From: an uncultured Bacteroides sp.
Lineage (GTDB): Bacteria; Bacteroidota; Bacteroidia; Bacteroidales; Bacteroidaceae
DNA: 12,601 bases
Assembly (NCBI GenBank): GCA_900551645.1
Contig: URWP01000056.1
Span: 1 to 12,601 of the forward strand
Reading direction: 5' to 3'
This document shows, in pieces, positions 1 through 7,755 of the stretch. Every line of letters begins with the position of its first letter. Within the stretch, counting starts at the first letter, position 1. The translations under genes and the position numbers were made by a program. The notes beneath the pieces were generated by a model. That model saw only the letters and a list, made by a program, of their open reading frames with translations. It was not told the DNA's origin and made no database searches.

Positions 1-542
1 TAGATGTAACCGAAACTGCGGGCAATGGATTCCAGCAGTGCCTTGGCATCTGCCATATCGTTGTAACCGTAGAAGGTACGCTGTGCTGCCACATAACTCA
101 GAGCCACGATAGAACCATATTCACTGATTGCATTCAGTTTCTTGGCTACTTGAATCATCTTATGGAATGAAACAGCCGAGATATCCAATGTCTTTCCCAA
201 CATATCATAATCCAAATCATCGTATGTACGTTTCTTACGTACGTTCGGAGACATACCGATAGAGTGTAGTACGAAATCAATCTGTCCGCCCAATACTTCC
301 ATTGAACGTTTGAAAACAGTTTCCAGATCTTCTACGCTGGTAGCATCGGCCGGAATCACTTCACAGTGCAATTTTTCAGACAATTCCGAAACCTGTCCCA
401 TACGTACTGCTACAGGGGTATTTGACAACGTGATTGTTGCGCCTTCTTCTACGGCCTTTTCAGCTACCTTCCAAGCGATAGACTGTTCATTCAAGGCACC
501 GAAAATAATACCTCTTTTTCCTTTCAGCAAATTATAACTCAT
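1..542 (-). CDS. fabI: Enoyl-[acyl-carrier-protein] reductase FabI (3' end cut by window edge)
   Basis: The product reduces the enoyl-ACP double bond with NAD(P)H, the last step of each cycle of type II fatty acid elongation, in the cytosol. The first 180 residues are present; the gene continues past the left edge, so the C-terminal part is missing. The protein starts MSYNLLKGKRGIIFGALNEQ, the divergent nucleotide-binding loop of FabI rather than the usual GxxxGxG of short-chain dehydrogenases. It has the FabI catalytic layout: Tyr150 in LSYVAAQR, then Tyr160 and Lys167 in YNDMADAK (Y-x6-K). Spacing matches E. coli Tyr146/Tyr156/Lys163 with a constant offset of four. The ATG at 542 lies about 25 bases downstream of a TATCTTTG promoter element. 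It is monocistronic from its own promoter as far as can be seen. The family assignment is firm. Cofactor preference and inhibitor sensitivity cannot be read from this fragment. Confidence 0.95.
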   Translation of the reverse strand, partial: MSYNLLKGKRGIIFGALNEQSIAWKVAEKAVEEGATITLSNTPVAVRMGQVSELSEKLHCEVIPADATSVEDLETVFKRSMEVLGGQIDFVLHSIGMSPNVRKKRTYDDLDYDMLGKTLDISAVSFHKMIQVAKKLNAISEYGSIVALSYVAAQRTFYGYNDMADAKALLESIARSFGYI

Positions 543-567
543 AGCTTTCGTATTATAAATTCGGCTG

Positions 568-575
568 CAAAGATA
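568..575 (-). promoter_or_regulatory. fabI promoter, Bacteroidota -7 element
   Basis: Read on the minus strand this is TATCTTTG, an exact match to the Bacteroidota -7 consensus TAnnTTTG. It lies 25 bases upstream of the fabI ATG, which would give a leader of about 20 bases. No clean TTTG is present at the -33 distance; only a T-rich stretch (GTTTTT) lies nearby. The start site is inferred, not observed. Confidence 0.65.
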
Positions 576-719
576 CAAACTTATTTAAAAACTTGCTTGC
601 TTTTGCGCACAAATATTCAGAAGTGTGCAATGCCAGTTGCTGAATTTCAGAGTTTCAGATACAAAATTACGGACCTCCCGACTTTTGACGAAGCCTAATT
701 TCAAGACTCCATCCCAAAA

Positions 720-829
720 ACAAACGGACGTATGAACTGAAACGAACGGACATTTTACTTCAAACAAACGCATGAACGAACTAAAACGAACGGACATTGT
801 ACTTCAAACGAACGGACAGATAAACCTCA
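720..829. repeat. Tandem array of five degenerate 22-bp units (44-bp higher-order period)
   Basis: Five units start at 720, 742, 764, 786 and 808, each opening with a version of ACGAACGGACA. The units at 742 and 786 agree at 21 of 22 positions, and those at 720 and 764 agree at about 17 of 22. The array is therefore two alternating 22-bp types making a 44-bp period, with a fifth unit that matches only in its first half. It sits in the 343-bp gene-free stretch 543-885, downstream of the GH3 gene and about 180 bases upstream of fabI. Apart from this array, the fabI promoter and the hairpin at 841-878, I see nothing definite in that stretch. Its function is unknown. A period near two helical turns would suit a protein-binding array, but a decayed intergenic repeat family is equally possible. 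Confidence 0.75.
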
Positions 830-840
830 CCTTTTCAGGC

Positions 841-878
841 TGGCCCCGATACGAAGAGCTTTATTTCGAACGGGGCCA
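841..878 (-). terminator. GC-rich hairpin after the GH2-GH3 pair
   Basis: The arms TGGCCCCG (841-848) and CGGGGCCA (871-878) pair perfectly over 8 bp. A possible inner CGAA/TTCG pairing narrows the loop. The hairpin begins 7 bases past the GH3 stop codon. On the minus strand the bases after it are not a T-run, so it is a weak intrinsic terminator by sequence. It may act as a 3'-end stabilising structure instead. Confidence 0.45.
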
Positions 879-885
879 TATTTCC

Positions 886-3108
886 TTAGAGATATTCAAA
901 CTCGGCCGTATGATGTTCGTCTGCCGATGAAGCAGACACATACACTTTGAATTTCCCCGGTTCTACCGTCCATGTATGTTTCTTGTCGTCGAAGAACTGC
1001 AAGTCTTCCGGATGAATAGTGAAAACGACTTCCTTCTCTTCTCCCGGCTGAAGTTCAACCTTCTGGAATCCTTTCAACTCTTTCTCCGGACGAAGTACCG
1101 TACACTTCTCGTCACCTATATACATCTGTACGGTTTCTTTTCCGGCCATTTTCCCTGTATTTCTAATCTTTACAGAAACAGACAAAGTTTCGCCTGCCCG
1201 CATTGTCTTAGCCGACAAAACCGGTTTACTGTATTGATAAGTAGTATAACCTATACCATACCCAAATGGAAACAGAGGCTTGATTTTCTTAGTATCATAC
1301 CAACGGTAACCCACCAAGATATCTTCTTTGTACTCTTCCCGGATACTGTCTCCCGGATAACTCATTTCGCCATAGAAATGCGCCGGGCAATCTTCCAGCT
1401 TCACAGGATAAGAGAAAGGCAATTTTCCACTCGGATTTACTTTACCTACCAGTACATCGGCCAAAGCCTGACCGCCTACCGTTCCCAAATACCAGGACTG
1501 AACAACAGCTGGAACTTCATTTATCCAAGGCATAGCTACCGCATTGCCACTCACAATGACAGCCACCATATTCTTATTCGCCTGATACAATTCCTTAATC
1601 AGCTGTTCCTGACCAAACGGCAATGCATACGAAAGACGGTCTCCCCCTTCACAGTCCTGATAATGGTTCTTGTTCAGTCCGCCGATAAAGATAACCATAT
1701 CTGCCTGTCTGGCTTTATCTACCGCATCGTTCCGCAACGAATCCATAACATTCTGCGGTATTTCATCGGCATATCCATACATAGGACGACCTGCCATATA
1801 CCCTTGCGCATAACTGATACGGTCGCCCAACTGAGCTTTCAATCCATCTAACGGAGAAATAAAAGTCTTTACTTTAAGTTCGGACGAACCTCCTCCCTGC
1901 ATCAGATTCCGGGTAGCATTATCACCTACCACCAGAATCCGGTTGTAACGGGTACCATCTATCGGCAATAAAGCCGGCTGTTTTTTACCCGATTCATTCT
2001 TTAAAAGAACTATTCCTTCTGTAGAAACCTGATAAGCAGTCTGATAATGTTCTTCGTTTGTCATGGCCCCGAAAGGTTTCTGCCGGTTCATGGCTGTTCG
2101 GAAAATCAGACGCAACACACGGGCAGCCTTATCATTCACCACTTCCATTGGAATCTTACCTTCCTTCACCATCTGCAGATAATTCCGTCCCAGATAATAA
2201 TCATCATATCCGAACTCAGACTCCGAAGTCAATCCGTTGGTATAAGACCCCATTTCAATATCCAATCCATACATGGCTGCTTCGTAAGTATCATGAGCAG
2301 CTCCCCAATCAGTTATCACACATCCGTCGAATCCCCATTCTCCTTTCAGAATCTCGTTATTCAACAGTTTGTGATGCGTAGCATGCATACCACGTACCTT
2401 ATTATAAGCGCCCATAATGCTCCATACACCTCCACGCTGCACCGCAGCCTTGAAAGCAGGCAGATAAATCTCATACAAGGCACGGTCGCTCACCTGTACA
2501 TCAATATGTCCTCTCCATACTTCCTGATTGTTCAAGGCATAATGCTTCACACAAGCGGCAACTCCATTCTTCTGTACTTCCTGTATATAAGGCACACACA
2601 TCTCGGCCGCCAGATAAGGATCTTCACCCAGATACTCAAAGTTACGCCCGTTCAACGGGGTACGGTAAATATTGACACCTGGTCCCAACAAGACATCCTT
2701 CTCCCGGTAACGCGCCTCTTCGCCGATGGCTTTTCCATACAATGCAGCCAAAGAAGGATTCCAAGTCGCAGCCAGACAAGTCAATGCAGGAAATGCGGTA
2801 CAACTGTCATTGGTCCATCCGGCATACCCCCAATCGTTCCAATTGATTTCAGCCCGCACCCCATGAGGACCGTCACTCATCCAAAGTTCCGGAATCCCCA
2901 AACGAGGACATCCCGGCGAACTGAATTTACCCTGCGCATAGCTGAGCCTTGTCTTCTCCTCCAGGGTCATCCGGCTCAATGCATCCTGAACTCTCAATTC
3001 CAACGGTTGATTATCATCCAGGTAAACAGGTACTTCTACCTTAGACTGCGCTTTCAACGAAACCAACGCAACTGTAAACAATCCTACTAATAAATAAATC
3101 TTTTTCAT
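886..3108 (-). CDS. Glycoside hydrolase family 3 enzyme, exported (beta-glucosidase/beta-xylosidase type)
   Basis: This 740-residue protein is predicted to release terminal beta-linked glucose or xylose from oligosaccharides by a retaining mechanism. A signal peptide (residues 1-20, likely cut after SLKA) sends it to the periplasm. The N-terminal GH3 barrel (about 35-330) carries SDGPHGVR, NGRNFEYLGEDP, the K188-H189 pair and the nucleophile Asp267 in VITDWGA. The GH3 C-terminal domain (about 365-610) contains EGGDR with Glu487, the likely acid/base in the E-G-x-D-R pattern. A fibronectin-III-like domain ends the protein (about 650-735). Length and domain order are normal for the family and all key residues are present. 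It is the second gene of a minus-strand pair, 34 bp after the GH2 gene, and has no promoter-like element of its own in that gap, so co-transcription is likely. The exact sugar cannot be decided from sequence; glucosidase is my first guess. Confidence 0.9.
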   Translation of the reverse strand: MKKIYLLVGLFTVALVSLKAQSKVEVPVYLDDNQPLELRVQDALSRMTLEEKTRLSYAQGKFSSPGCPRLGIPELWMSDGPHGVRAEINWNDWGYAGWTNDSCTAFPALTCLAATWNPSLAALYGKAIGEEARYREKDVLLGPGVNIYRTPLNGRNFEYLGEDPYLAAEMCVPYIQEVQKNGVAACVKHYALNNQEVWRGHIDVQVSDRALYEIYLPAFKAAVQRGGVWSIMGAYNKVRGMHATHHKLLNNEILKGEWGFDGCVITDWGAAHDTYEAAMYGLDIEMGSYTNGLTSESEFGYDDYYLGRNYLQMVKEGKIPMEVVNDKAARVLRLIFRTAMNRQKPFGAMTNEEHYQTAYQVSTEGIVLLKNESGKKQPALLPIDGTRYNRILVVGDNATRNLMQGGGSSELKVKTFISPLDGLKAQLGDRISYAQGYMAGRPMYGYADEIPQNVMDSLRNDAVDKARQADMVIFIGGLNKNHYQDCEGGDRLSYALPFGQEQLIKELYQANKNMVAVIVSGNAVAMPWINEVPAVVQSWYLGTVGGQALADVLVGKVNPSGKLPFSYPVKLEDCPAHFYGEMSYPGDSIREEYKEDILVGYRWYDTKKIKPLFPFGYGIGYTTYQYSKPVLSAKTMRAGETLSVSVKIRNTGKMAGKETVQMYIGDEKCTVLRPEKELKGFQKVELQPGEEKEVVFTIHPEDLQFFDDKKHTWTVEPGKFKVYVSASSADEHHTAEFEYL

Positions 3109-3142
3109 ACTATTATATCATTAACAAAATCCAATATCAATC

Positions 3143-5656
3143 TCACTCAGAAACAATCTCTATGACAGCTTCTTCCAATCCTTCAGATGCCGCCTTCAGC
3201 CGGGCTGTTCCTGATGTTCCATCATTCTGCAAGACAACCAGACATTTACCGTGGAAAGCTTTGCATTTATTATCCTTGAAACGTTCCATCGAAGTCGGAC
3301 TTCCATTGTCCACTCCTGCAATCATCAAATTCCCTTCCACCTCAAAACGGACCAGATTTTCTGCATCCGGACAAAGATTTCCTTTACCGTCCAAAACTTC
3401 AACCGTTACGAAACTCAAATCCTTACCGTCTGCCTCCAACGTACGGCGATCAGGAGTAAGGCGTATCTTTTCTGGGGCTCCGGCTGTTTGTATTTCCTTT
3501 TCTGCCACAACTTTCCCTTGTTTACGGGCAACTACCTTCACACTTCCAGGTTCATATTTCACCCGCCATGACGCATGCAGACAGTCATCATTTTTTCTTC
3601 TGATTCCCTGAGACTTTCCGTTAACGAACAATTCTACTTCATCGGCCAGATTATAATAACACCACATATCGATTTCCTGTCCCGGGGTCCAGTTCCAGTG
3701 TGGAAATAAATGCAAGACTTGCCTGTCTGTCCATTCCGACTGATACAAGTAATACACATCTTTAGGGAATCCAGCCAAATCGACAATTCCAAAATAAGAA
3801 CTGCGGGCTGGCCAACCATAAGGAGTAGGTTCACCGATATAGTCAAAACCGGTCCATATGTACTGTCCGCTGACAAAATCATTCTTCTTTATCAGCTTCA
3901 GAGTCTCTTCATGCGTGTTTCCCCAAGGAGTATGGCAATTGTCATAAGAAGAGCAGGCATAAGTGGAATCATAAAAAGGCTTGTCCCAGCGTTCCGGCCA
4001 GATAAACTTCTCATCACTCGGCATCCGATAATATCCACGCGTCATCAAGGCTGAATTACTTTCTGTTATAATAAAAGGCTTTCCCGGGAAGTTCTCTGGT
4101 ACATCAGGAATATTGACATTATGATAATTGTAACCGATAATATCCAAGGCACCCGAACGGAACAAATGATTGGCCGGATTAGGCTCATTGCATCCGGCAG
4201 TAACCGGACGGGTAGGGTCTAGTGTCTTGACAAAATCTGCCAGCTTTCGTGTCAACAACGAATTGACACTTTCTTCTCCTTCCTTGGCTAACATGTCAGC
4301 TGAATGGCCGAAATTCAGAATCAGGTTCGCTTCTTCCAGACTTAAAGTATCTGCCTGTGCATCACTCCACTGTTCAAGCACTTCGTTACCGATACTCCAC
4401 ATAAAGACAGAAGGATGATTACGGTCGCGAAGAATAAAGTCTCTCAAATCTTTTTCGTGCCATTCATCGAAATAGCGGGAATAATCGTGAGCAGTCTTCT
4501 TTTTACGCCACATATCAAAAGCCTCATCCATCACAACGAATCCCATACGATCGCACAAATCCAACAGTTCGGGAGCCGGAGGATTATGTGAGCAACGGAT
4601 ACCGTTACATCCCATCTCTTTCAGTATCTGCAACTGACGCTCGATGGCACGCGTATGAACGGCCGCTCCCAGACAGCCCAGGTCATGATGCAGACATACC
4701 CCATTTATCCTGGTAGGCTTCCCGTTCAGAATGAAACCCTGAGAAGCATCGAAAGAAAAAGTACGGATACCTACAGGAGTTGTGTAACGGTCTATACACT
4801 GCCCCTCTTCCATCACTTCTGTAACCAATGAATACATATAAGGATGTTCAATCTCCCACAAACAAGGAGAATCCAGAGACAGTTCCTGTACAGCTTCAGA
4901 AGAATTCCCGGCTACAATACTCAAAGGAGACTCAACACGGGCTACTTCCTTGCCTTCAGCATTTTTCAGAATGGAACATACTGCTACATTTACATCCTCC
5001 TGTTTCTGGTTTTTCAAAGTAGTGACCAACTTCAGCAAAGCATGCTGTCTGTCAGACTTTACCGTAGTTACATAAGTACCCCATTCGGCTACACAGACAT
5101 CTCCAGTCTTTACCAGCCACACGTTCCGATAAATACCACAACCGGAATACCAGCGTGAATTCGGCTGCTCAGCATTGTCAACACGTACAGCTATCAGATT
5201 TTTTTCTCCCCATTTCAAATAAGGAGTCAAATCGTACCCGAACGAAATATAGCCATAAGGACGCTTGCCCAATGATACGCCATTGAGAAAAACTTCCGAG
5301 TTCATATACACCCCATCAAACTCTATCCGGAAATGCTTTCCCTTATCTTCTATTTCCGGAACAAAAGTCTTCCGATACCACCCGACTCCTCCAGGCAAAG
5401 CACCACCACCTGTACCCGAAGGATTATCCTGGCTGAAATCTCCTTCAATGGCCCAATCATGAGGTAAATTCAACTTTCTCCAGTCAGAATCGGCAAAATC
5501 CGGCTGAATAGCCAAGAAATCATCACTCAAAGAAAAGAGCCATCCTTCGTTAAAACTAATCCTTTCCCTAGGTTCTGGAGGAATTGAACTACATGCCCCT
5601 CCTAAAAACATGCTGCATATTCCCAGTATGACAGCCTGAATAAATCTGTAATTCAT
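3143..5656 (-). CDS. Glycoside hydrolase family 2 enzyme, exported, with DUF4982-like C-terminal region (beta-galactosidase type)
   Basis: This 837-residue protein is a retaining GH2 exo-glycosidase, most like the beta-galactosidases common in Bacteroides carbohydrate loci. Domains in order: signal sequence (1-21), jelly-roll sugar-binding domain (about 33-185), Ig-like domain (about 190-300), TIM barrel (about 305-640), a DUF4982-like region (about 645-710) and a C-terminal Ig-like domain (about 735-830). SHNPP is present, the acid/base is Glu425 in SIGNEV and the nucleophile is Glu532 in IITESNS. The signal ends LGGAC at Cys22, so it may be a lipoprotein, although Gly at -3 is an imperfect lipobox; cleavage by signal peptidase I is the alternative. 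It is the promoter-proximal gene of the GH2-GH3 pair and is divergent from the GH43 gene. Beta-glucuronidase or alpha-L-arabinopyranosidase activity cannot be excluded. The family call is firm; the substrate is inferred. Confidence 0.9.
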   Translation of the reverse strand: MNYRFIQAVILGICSMFLGGACSSIPPEPRERISFNEGWLFSLSDDFLAIQPDFADSDWRKLNLPHDWAIEGDFSQDNPSGTGGGALPGGVGWYRKTFVPEIEDKGKHFRIEFDGVYMNSEVFLNGVSLGKRPYGYISFGYDLTPYLKWGEKNLIAVRVDNAEQPNSRWYSGCGIYRNVWLVKTGDVCVAEWGTYVTTVKSDRQHALLKLVTTLKNQKQEDVNVAVCSILKNAEGKEVARVESPLSIVAGNSSEAVQELSLDSPCLWEIEHPYMYSLVTEVMEEGQCIDRYTTPVGIRTFSFDASQGFILNGKPTRINGVCLHHDLGCLGAAVHTRAIERQLQILKEMGCNGIRCSHNPPAPELLDLCDRMGFVVMDEAFDMWRKKKTAHDYSRYFDEWHEKDLRDFILRDRNHPSVFMWSIGNEVLEQWSDAQADTLSLEEANLILNFGHSADMLAKEGEESVNSLLTRKLADFVKTLDPTRPVTAGCNEPNPANHLFRSGALDIIGYNYHNVNIPDVPENFPGKPFIITESNSALMTRGYYRMPSDEKFIWPERWDKPFYDSTYACSSYDNCHTPWGNTHEETLKLIKKNDFVSGQYIWTGFDYIGEPTPYGWPARSSYFGIVDLAGFPKDVYYLYQSEWTDRQVLHLFPHWNWTPGQEIDMWCYYNLADEVELFVNGKSQGIRRKNDDCLHASWRVKYEPGSVKVVARKQGKVVAEKEIQTAGAPEKIRLTPDRRTLEADGKDLSFVTVEVLDGKGNLCPDAENLVRFEVEGNLMIAGVDNGSPTSMERFKDNKCKAFHGKCLVVLQNDGTSGTARLKAASEGLEEAVIEIVSE

Positions 5657-5910
5657 AATATTATAGCTGAATCGTTTGTAATTTTCTACGTAACACAGAC
5701 TCCATCAGAAGTATGTATACGGACAAATGACATTTACTACTCTGCCGTCCGAACAGCAAAGTCTAACTTAAACAGACGGAATTCTTCTATCAATAAATTC
5801 ATAGCAATAAGATTTTACATACAACTGTTTCAATGTCACAAAAATAATATTTTACCCGTTCGAACATTTATATAAAATGATAGAGAATAGACCAATGAAA
5901 CATTTAAACA

Positions 5911-5942
5911 CTCCATTCGAAACAAATCAACTCTCCATTGAA
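5911..5942 (+). promoter_or_regulatory. Direct repeat, possible regulator-binding sites before GH43
   Basis: CTCCATTCGAA (5911-5921) is followed by CTCCATTGAA (5933-5942), the second copy lacking one base. The start-to-start distance is 22 bp, about two helical turns. The second copy ends 13 bases before the -7 element at 5956, so the pair covers the region around -33 and further upstream. This arrangement is what an AraC-type regulator, including the DNA-binding domain of hybrid two-component sensors, would be expected to use. The regulator is not in the window. Confidence 0.4.
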
Positions 5943-5955
5943 GCAGAAGAGCTGA

Positions 5956-5963
5956 TATCTTTG
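5956..5963 (+). promoter_or_regulatory. GH43 promoter, Bacteroidota -7 element
   Basis: TATCTTTG is an exact match to TAnnTTTG, 41 bases before the GH43 ATG. No proper TTTG lies at the expected -33 distance (the nearest TTG, at 5938-5940, is too close), which fits a promoter that needs an activator. Confidence 0.6.
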
Positions 5964-6004
5964 TATGAAGATAAGAATCTGAAAACAATTAAACTTTAAA
6001 AAAC

Positions 6005-7567
6005 ATGAAAAACATTGGTATTTTATTGTGTCTTTGGGCCTGTATGGCATATGAAACTTTTGCCCAAGGCTACAAGAATCCTGTAATTCCAGGATTCCAT
6101 CCCGATCCAAGTGTATGTAAAGCCGGCGATGACTATTATCTGGTAAACAGTAGTTTCCAATATTTTCCAGGGGTCCCTCTCTTCCATAGCAAAGATTTAG
6201 TGAATTGGGAACAAATAGGTAACTGCCTGACACGTGAATCACAGCTAGACCTAACAGGAGCCAATAGCGGAAGCGGAATTTTCGCCCCTACCATCCGTTA
6301 TCACCAAGGAAGATTCTTCATGATTACTACCAACATCTCCGGAAAAGGAAATTTTCTGGTACATACTACTGATCCTAAAGGAGAATGGTCAGATCCGGTA
6401 TGGCTGGAACAGGGAGGAATTGACCCTTCATTGTATTTTGAAGATGACAAATGCTATATGGTCAGTAATCCGGATGGCTATATCAACCTATGCGAAATAG
6501 ACCCGATTACCGGAAAACAACTTACAGCCTCTAAAAGAATCTGGAATGGAACAGGGGGACGATATCCCGAAGGTCCACATATTTATAAGAAAGACGGATG
6601 GTATTACTTGCTTATCTCAGAAGGAGGAACAGAGGTAGCACATAGTATCACTATTGCCCGTAGCCGCTACATAGAAGGGCCTTATCTACCTAACCCAGCC
6701 AACCCTATCCTGACCCATGCCTGTCAAGCAGGAGAAAACAATTCCATTCAAGGTACAGGACATGCTGATTTAGTAGAAGGAACAGATGGTTCATGGTGGA
6801 TGGTCTGCCTGGCTTACCGAATCATGCCCGGATTTCATCACACGCTGGGAAGAGAAACTTATCTGACCCCAGTAAGATGGGACAAAGATGCATGGCCCGT
6901 AGTAAACGGTAACGGAATAATCCATTTGGACATGGATGTACCTACCCTTCCTCTTCATCCCGCAAAAAAGAGACCGGAAACCATCACTTTTGAAGACAAA
7001 CAATTCTCACCTGAATGGATATTCTTACAGAATCCACACAAACAGAATTATGAATTTACTGATGGAAAACTTCGGCTGAAGGCAACACCTGTTTCACTGA
7101 ACGAATCCCAAAGCCCTACATTTGCAGCCATCCGTCAGGAACACTTCAACATGGAAGCCTCTACTTCTTTAGAAATGAAGAACGCAACTTCTGGAGATGA
7201 AGCCGGTATCAGTGTATACATGGAATATCACTCACACTATGACTTGTTCATACGCCAGAATAAGAACAAGAGCCGTTCAGTAGTCTTACGGTACAAACTG
7301 GGAGAACTGGAACATATTGAAAAAGAAGTACCACTTACCGGCGAAAACAGTATTGAACTAAAAATTACCTCAGATATTAATTTTTACTATTTCGGATATA
7401 CGGAAAACGGTATCTATCATGAATTAGGTAAAATGAATACACGTTATCTTAGTAGTGAAACTGCCGGTGGATTTACAGGAGTTGTACTTGGACTATACTG
7501 TGTTTCAGCTACATCCCAATCCGAAGCTTATGCAGATTTTCAATTTCTGAAATATAAGGGCAAATGA
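6005..7567 (+). CDS. Glycoside hydrolase family 43 enzyme, exported (beta-xylosidase / alpha-L-arabinofuranosidase type)
   Basis: This 520-residue protein is an inverting exo-glycosidase predicted to remove xylose or arabinofuranose from hemicellulose fragments. Residues 1-20 form a signal peptide (cut near TFA-QG). The five-bladed propeller (about 23-310) shows the GH43 triad: base Asp34 in HPDPSV, Asp140 in GGIDPS and acid Glu189 in RYPEGPH. IWNGTGGRYPEG and GGTEVAHS resemble the XynB-like GH43 subfamilies (11/12 by recollection, not searched). A C-terminal beta-sandwich (about 320-518), of the concanavalin A-like type found in beta-xylosidases, completes a full-length enzyme. The ATG follows an A-rich leader, as is usual in this group. 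The gene stands alone, divergent from GH2-GH3, and probably shares their regulation. Xylosidase versus arabinofuranosidase cannot be settled from sequence. Confidence 0.9.
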   Translation: MKNIGILLCLWACMAYETFAQGYKNPVIPGFHPDPSVCKAGDDYYLVNSSFQYFPGVPLFHSKDLVNWEQIGNCLTRESQLDLTGANSGSGIFAPTIRYHQGRFFMITTNISGKGNFLVHTTDPKGEWSDPVWLEQGGIDPSLYFEDDKCYMVSNPDGYINLCEIDPITGKQLTASKRIWNGTGGRYPEGPHIYKKDGWYYLLISEGGTEVAHSITIARSRYIEGPYLPNPANPILTHACQAGENNSIQGTGHADLVEGTDGSWWMVCLAYRIMPGFHHTLGRETYLTPVRWDKDAWPVVNGNGIIHLDMDVPTLPLHPAKKRPETITFEDKQFSPEWIFLQNPHKQNYEFTDGKLRLKATPVSLNESQSPTFAAIRQEHFNMEASTSLEMKNATSGDEAGISVYMEYHSHYDLFIRQNKNKSRSVVLRYKLGELEHIEKEVPLTGENSIELKITSDINFYYFGYTENGIYHELGKMNTRYLSSETAGGFTGVVLGLYCVSATSQSEAYADFQFLKYKGK

Positions 7568-7664
7568 TTATACAGAATCCTTTTCAAGGAATAGAATATA
7601 TTGATAATCAAACAGTAGATAATTGAAACAGCTAAAAGTTTCTGACAAATATTCCACAAACTAA

Positions 7665-7715
7665 AATGCCGTATCACCCCTATCTCCACTCAGGAAATAG
7701 AACGGATACGGCATT
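7665..7715. terminator. Long-loop hairpin between convergent GH43 and oadB
   Basis: The arms AATGCCGTATC (7665-7675) and GATACGGCATT (7705-7715) pair perfectly over 11 bp around a 29-base loop. The loop may pair a little more (CTAT/ATAG). The plus strand continues TATATTTC, a weak U-rich tail; the minus strand continues TTAG. It lies about 100 bases after the GH43 stop, between two converging genes, so a terminator is the likeliest role. The long loop is unusual for one. Confidence 0.5.
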
Positions 7716-7729
7716 ATATTTCATAAAGC

Positions 7730-7746
7730 AGTCCGATAACCGGACT
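7730..7746 (-). terminator. Short hairpin after oadB
   Basis: The arms AGTCCG (7730-7735) and CGGACT (7741-7746) pair over 6 bp with a 5-base loop, 9 bases past the oadB stop codon. On the minus strand it is followed by GCTTTATG, a poor U-tract. It may work together with the larger hairpin at 7665-7715 to end the oad transcript. Confidence 0.45.
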
Positions 7747-7755
7747 ATAATCTCA

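Larger units (their letters stand above)
5657..6004. promoter_or_regulatory. Divergent intergenic region between the GH2-GH3 pair and GH43
   Basis: This 348-bp AT-rich stretch holds no credible gene. It should contain the promoters of both transcription units. On the plus side there is a TATCTTTG element and a 22-bp-spaced direct repeat, listed separately. On the minus side the only match to TAnnTTTG is TATTTTTG at 5839-5846, which would give the GH2 mRNA a leader of about 175 bases; this is weak support. TTCGAA occurs twice, at 5859-5864 (inside the palindrome GTTCGAAC) and at 5916-5921. The arms CCGTC (5745-5749) and GACGG (5775-5779) could form a small leader hairpin in the GH2 mRNA. Confidence 0.55.

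Noticed and set aside
585..797. Minus-strand open frame of 70 codons between fabI and the GH3 gene
   Set aside because: It runs through the 22-bp repeat array and the fabI promoter, has low-complexity repeated motifs and resembles no family; it is a by-product of the repeat.
976..1851. Plus-strand open frame of 291 codons
   Set aside because: Antisense to the C-terminal half of GH3, with no recognisable domain or promoter.
2047..3090. Plus-strand open frame of 347 codons
   Set aside because: It lies entirely antisense to the GH3 gene, whose catalytic residues and full domain order are intact; the His/Ser/Ile-rich translation looks like a shadow frame.
5904..6242. Minus-strand open frame of 112 codons at the GH43 start
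   Set aside because: It overlaps the GH43 signal peptide and the divergent promoter in antisense and has no family resemblance.
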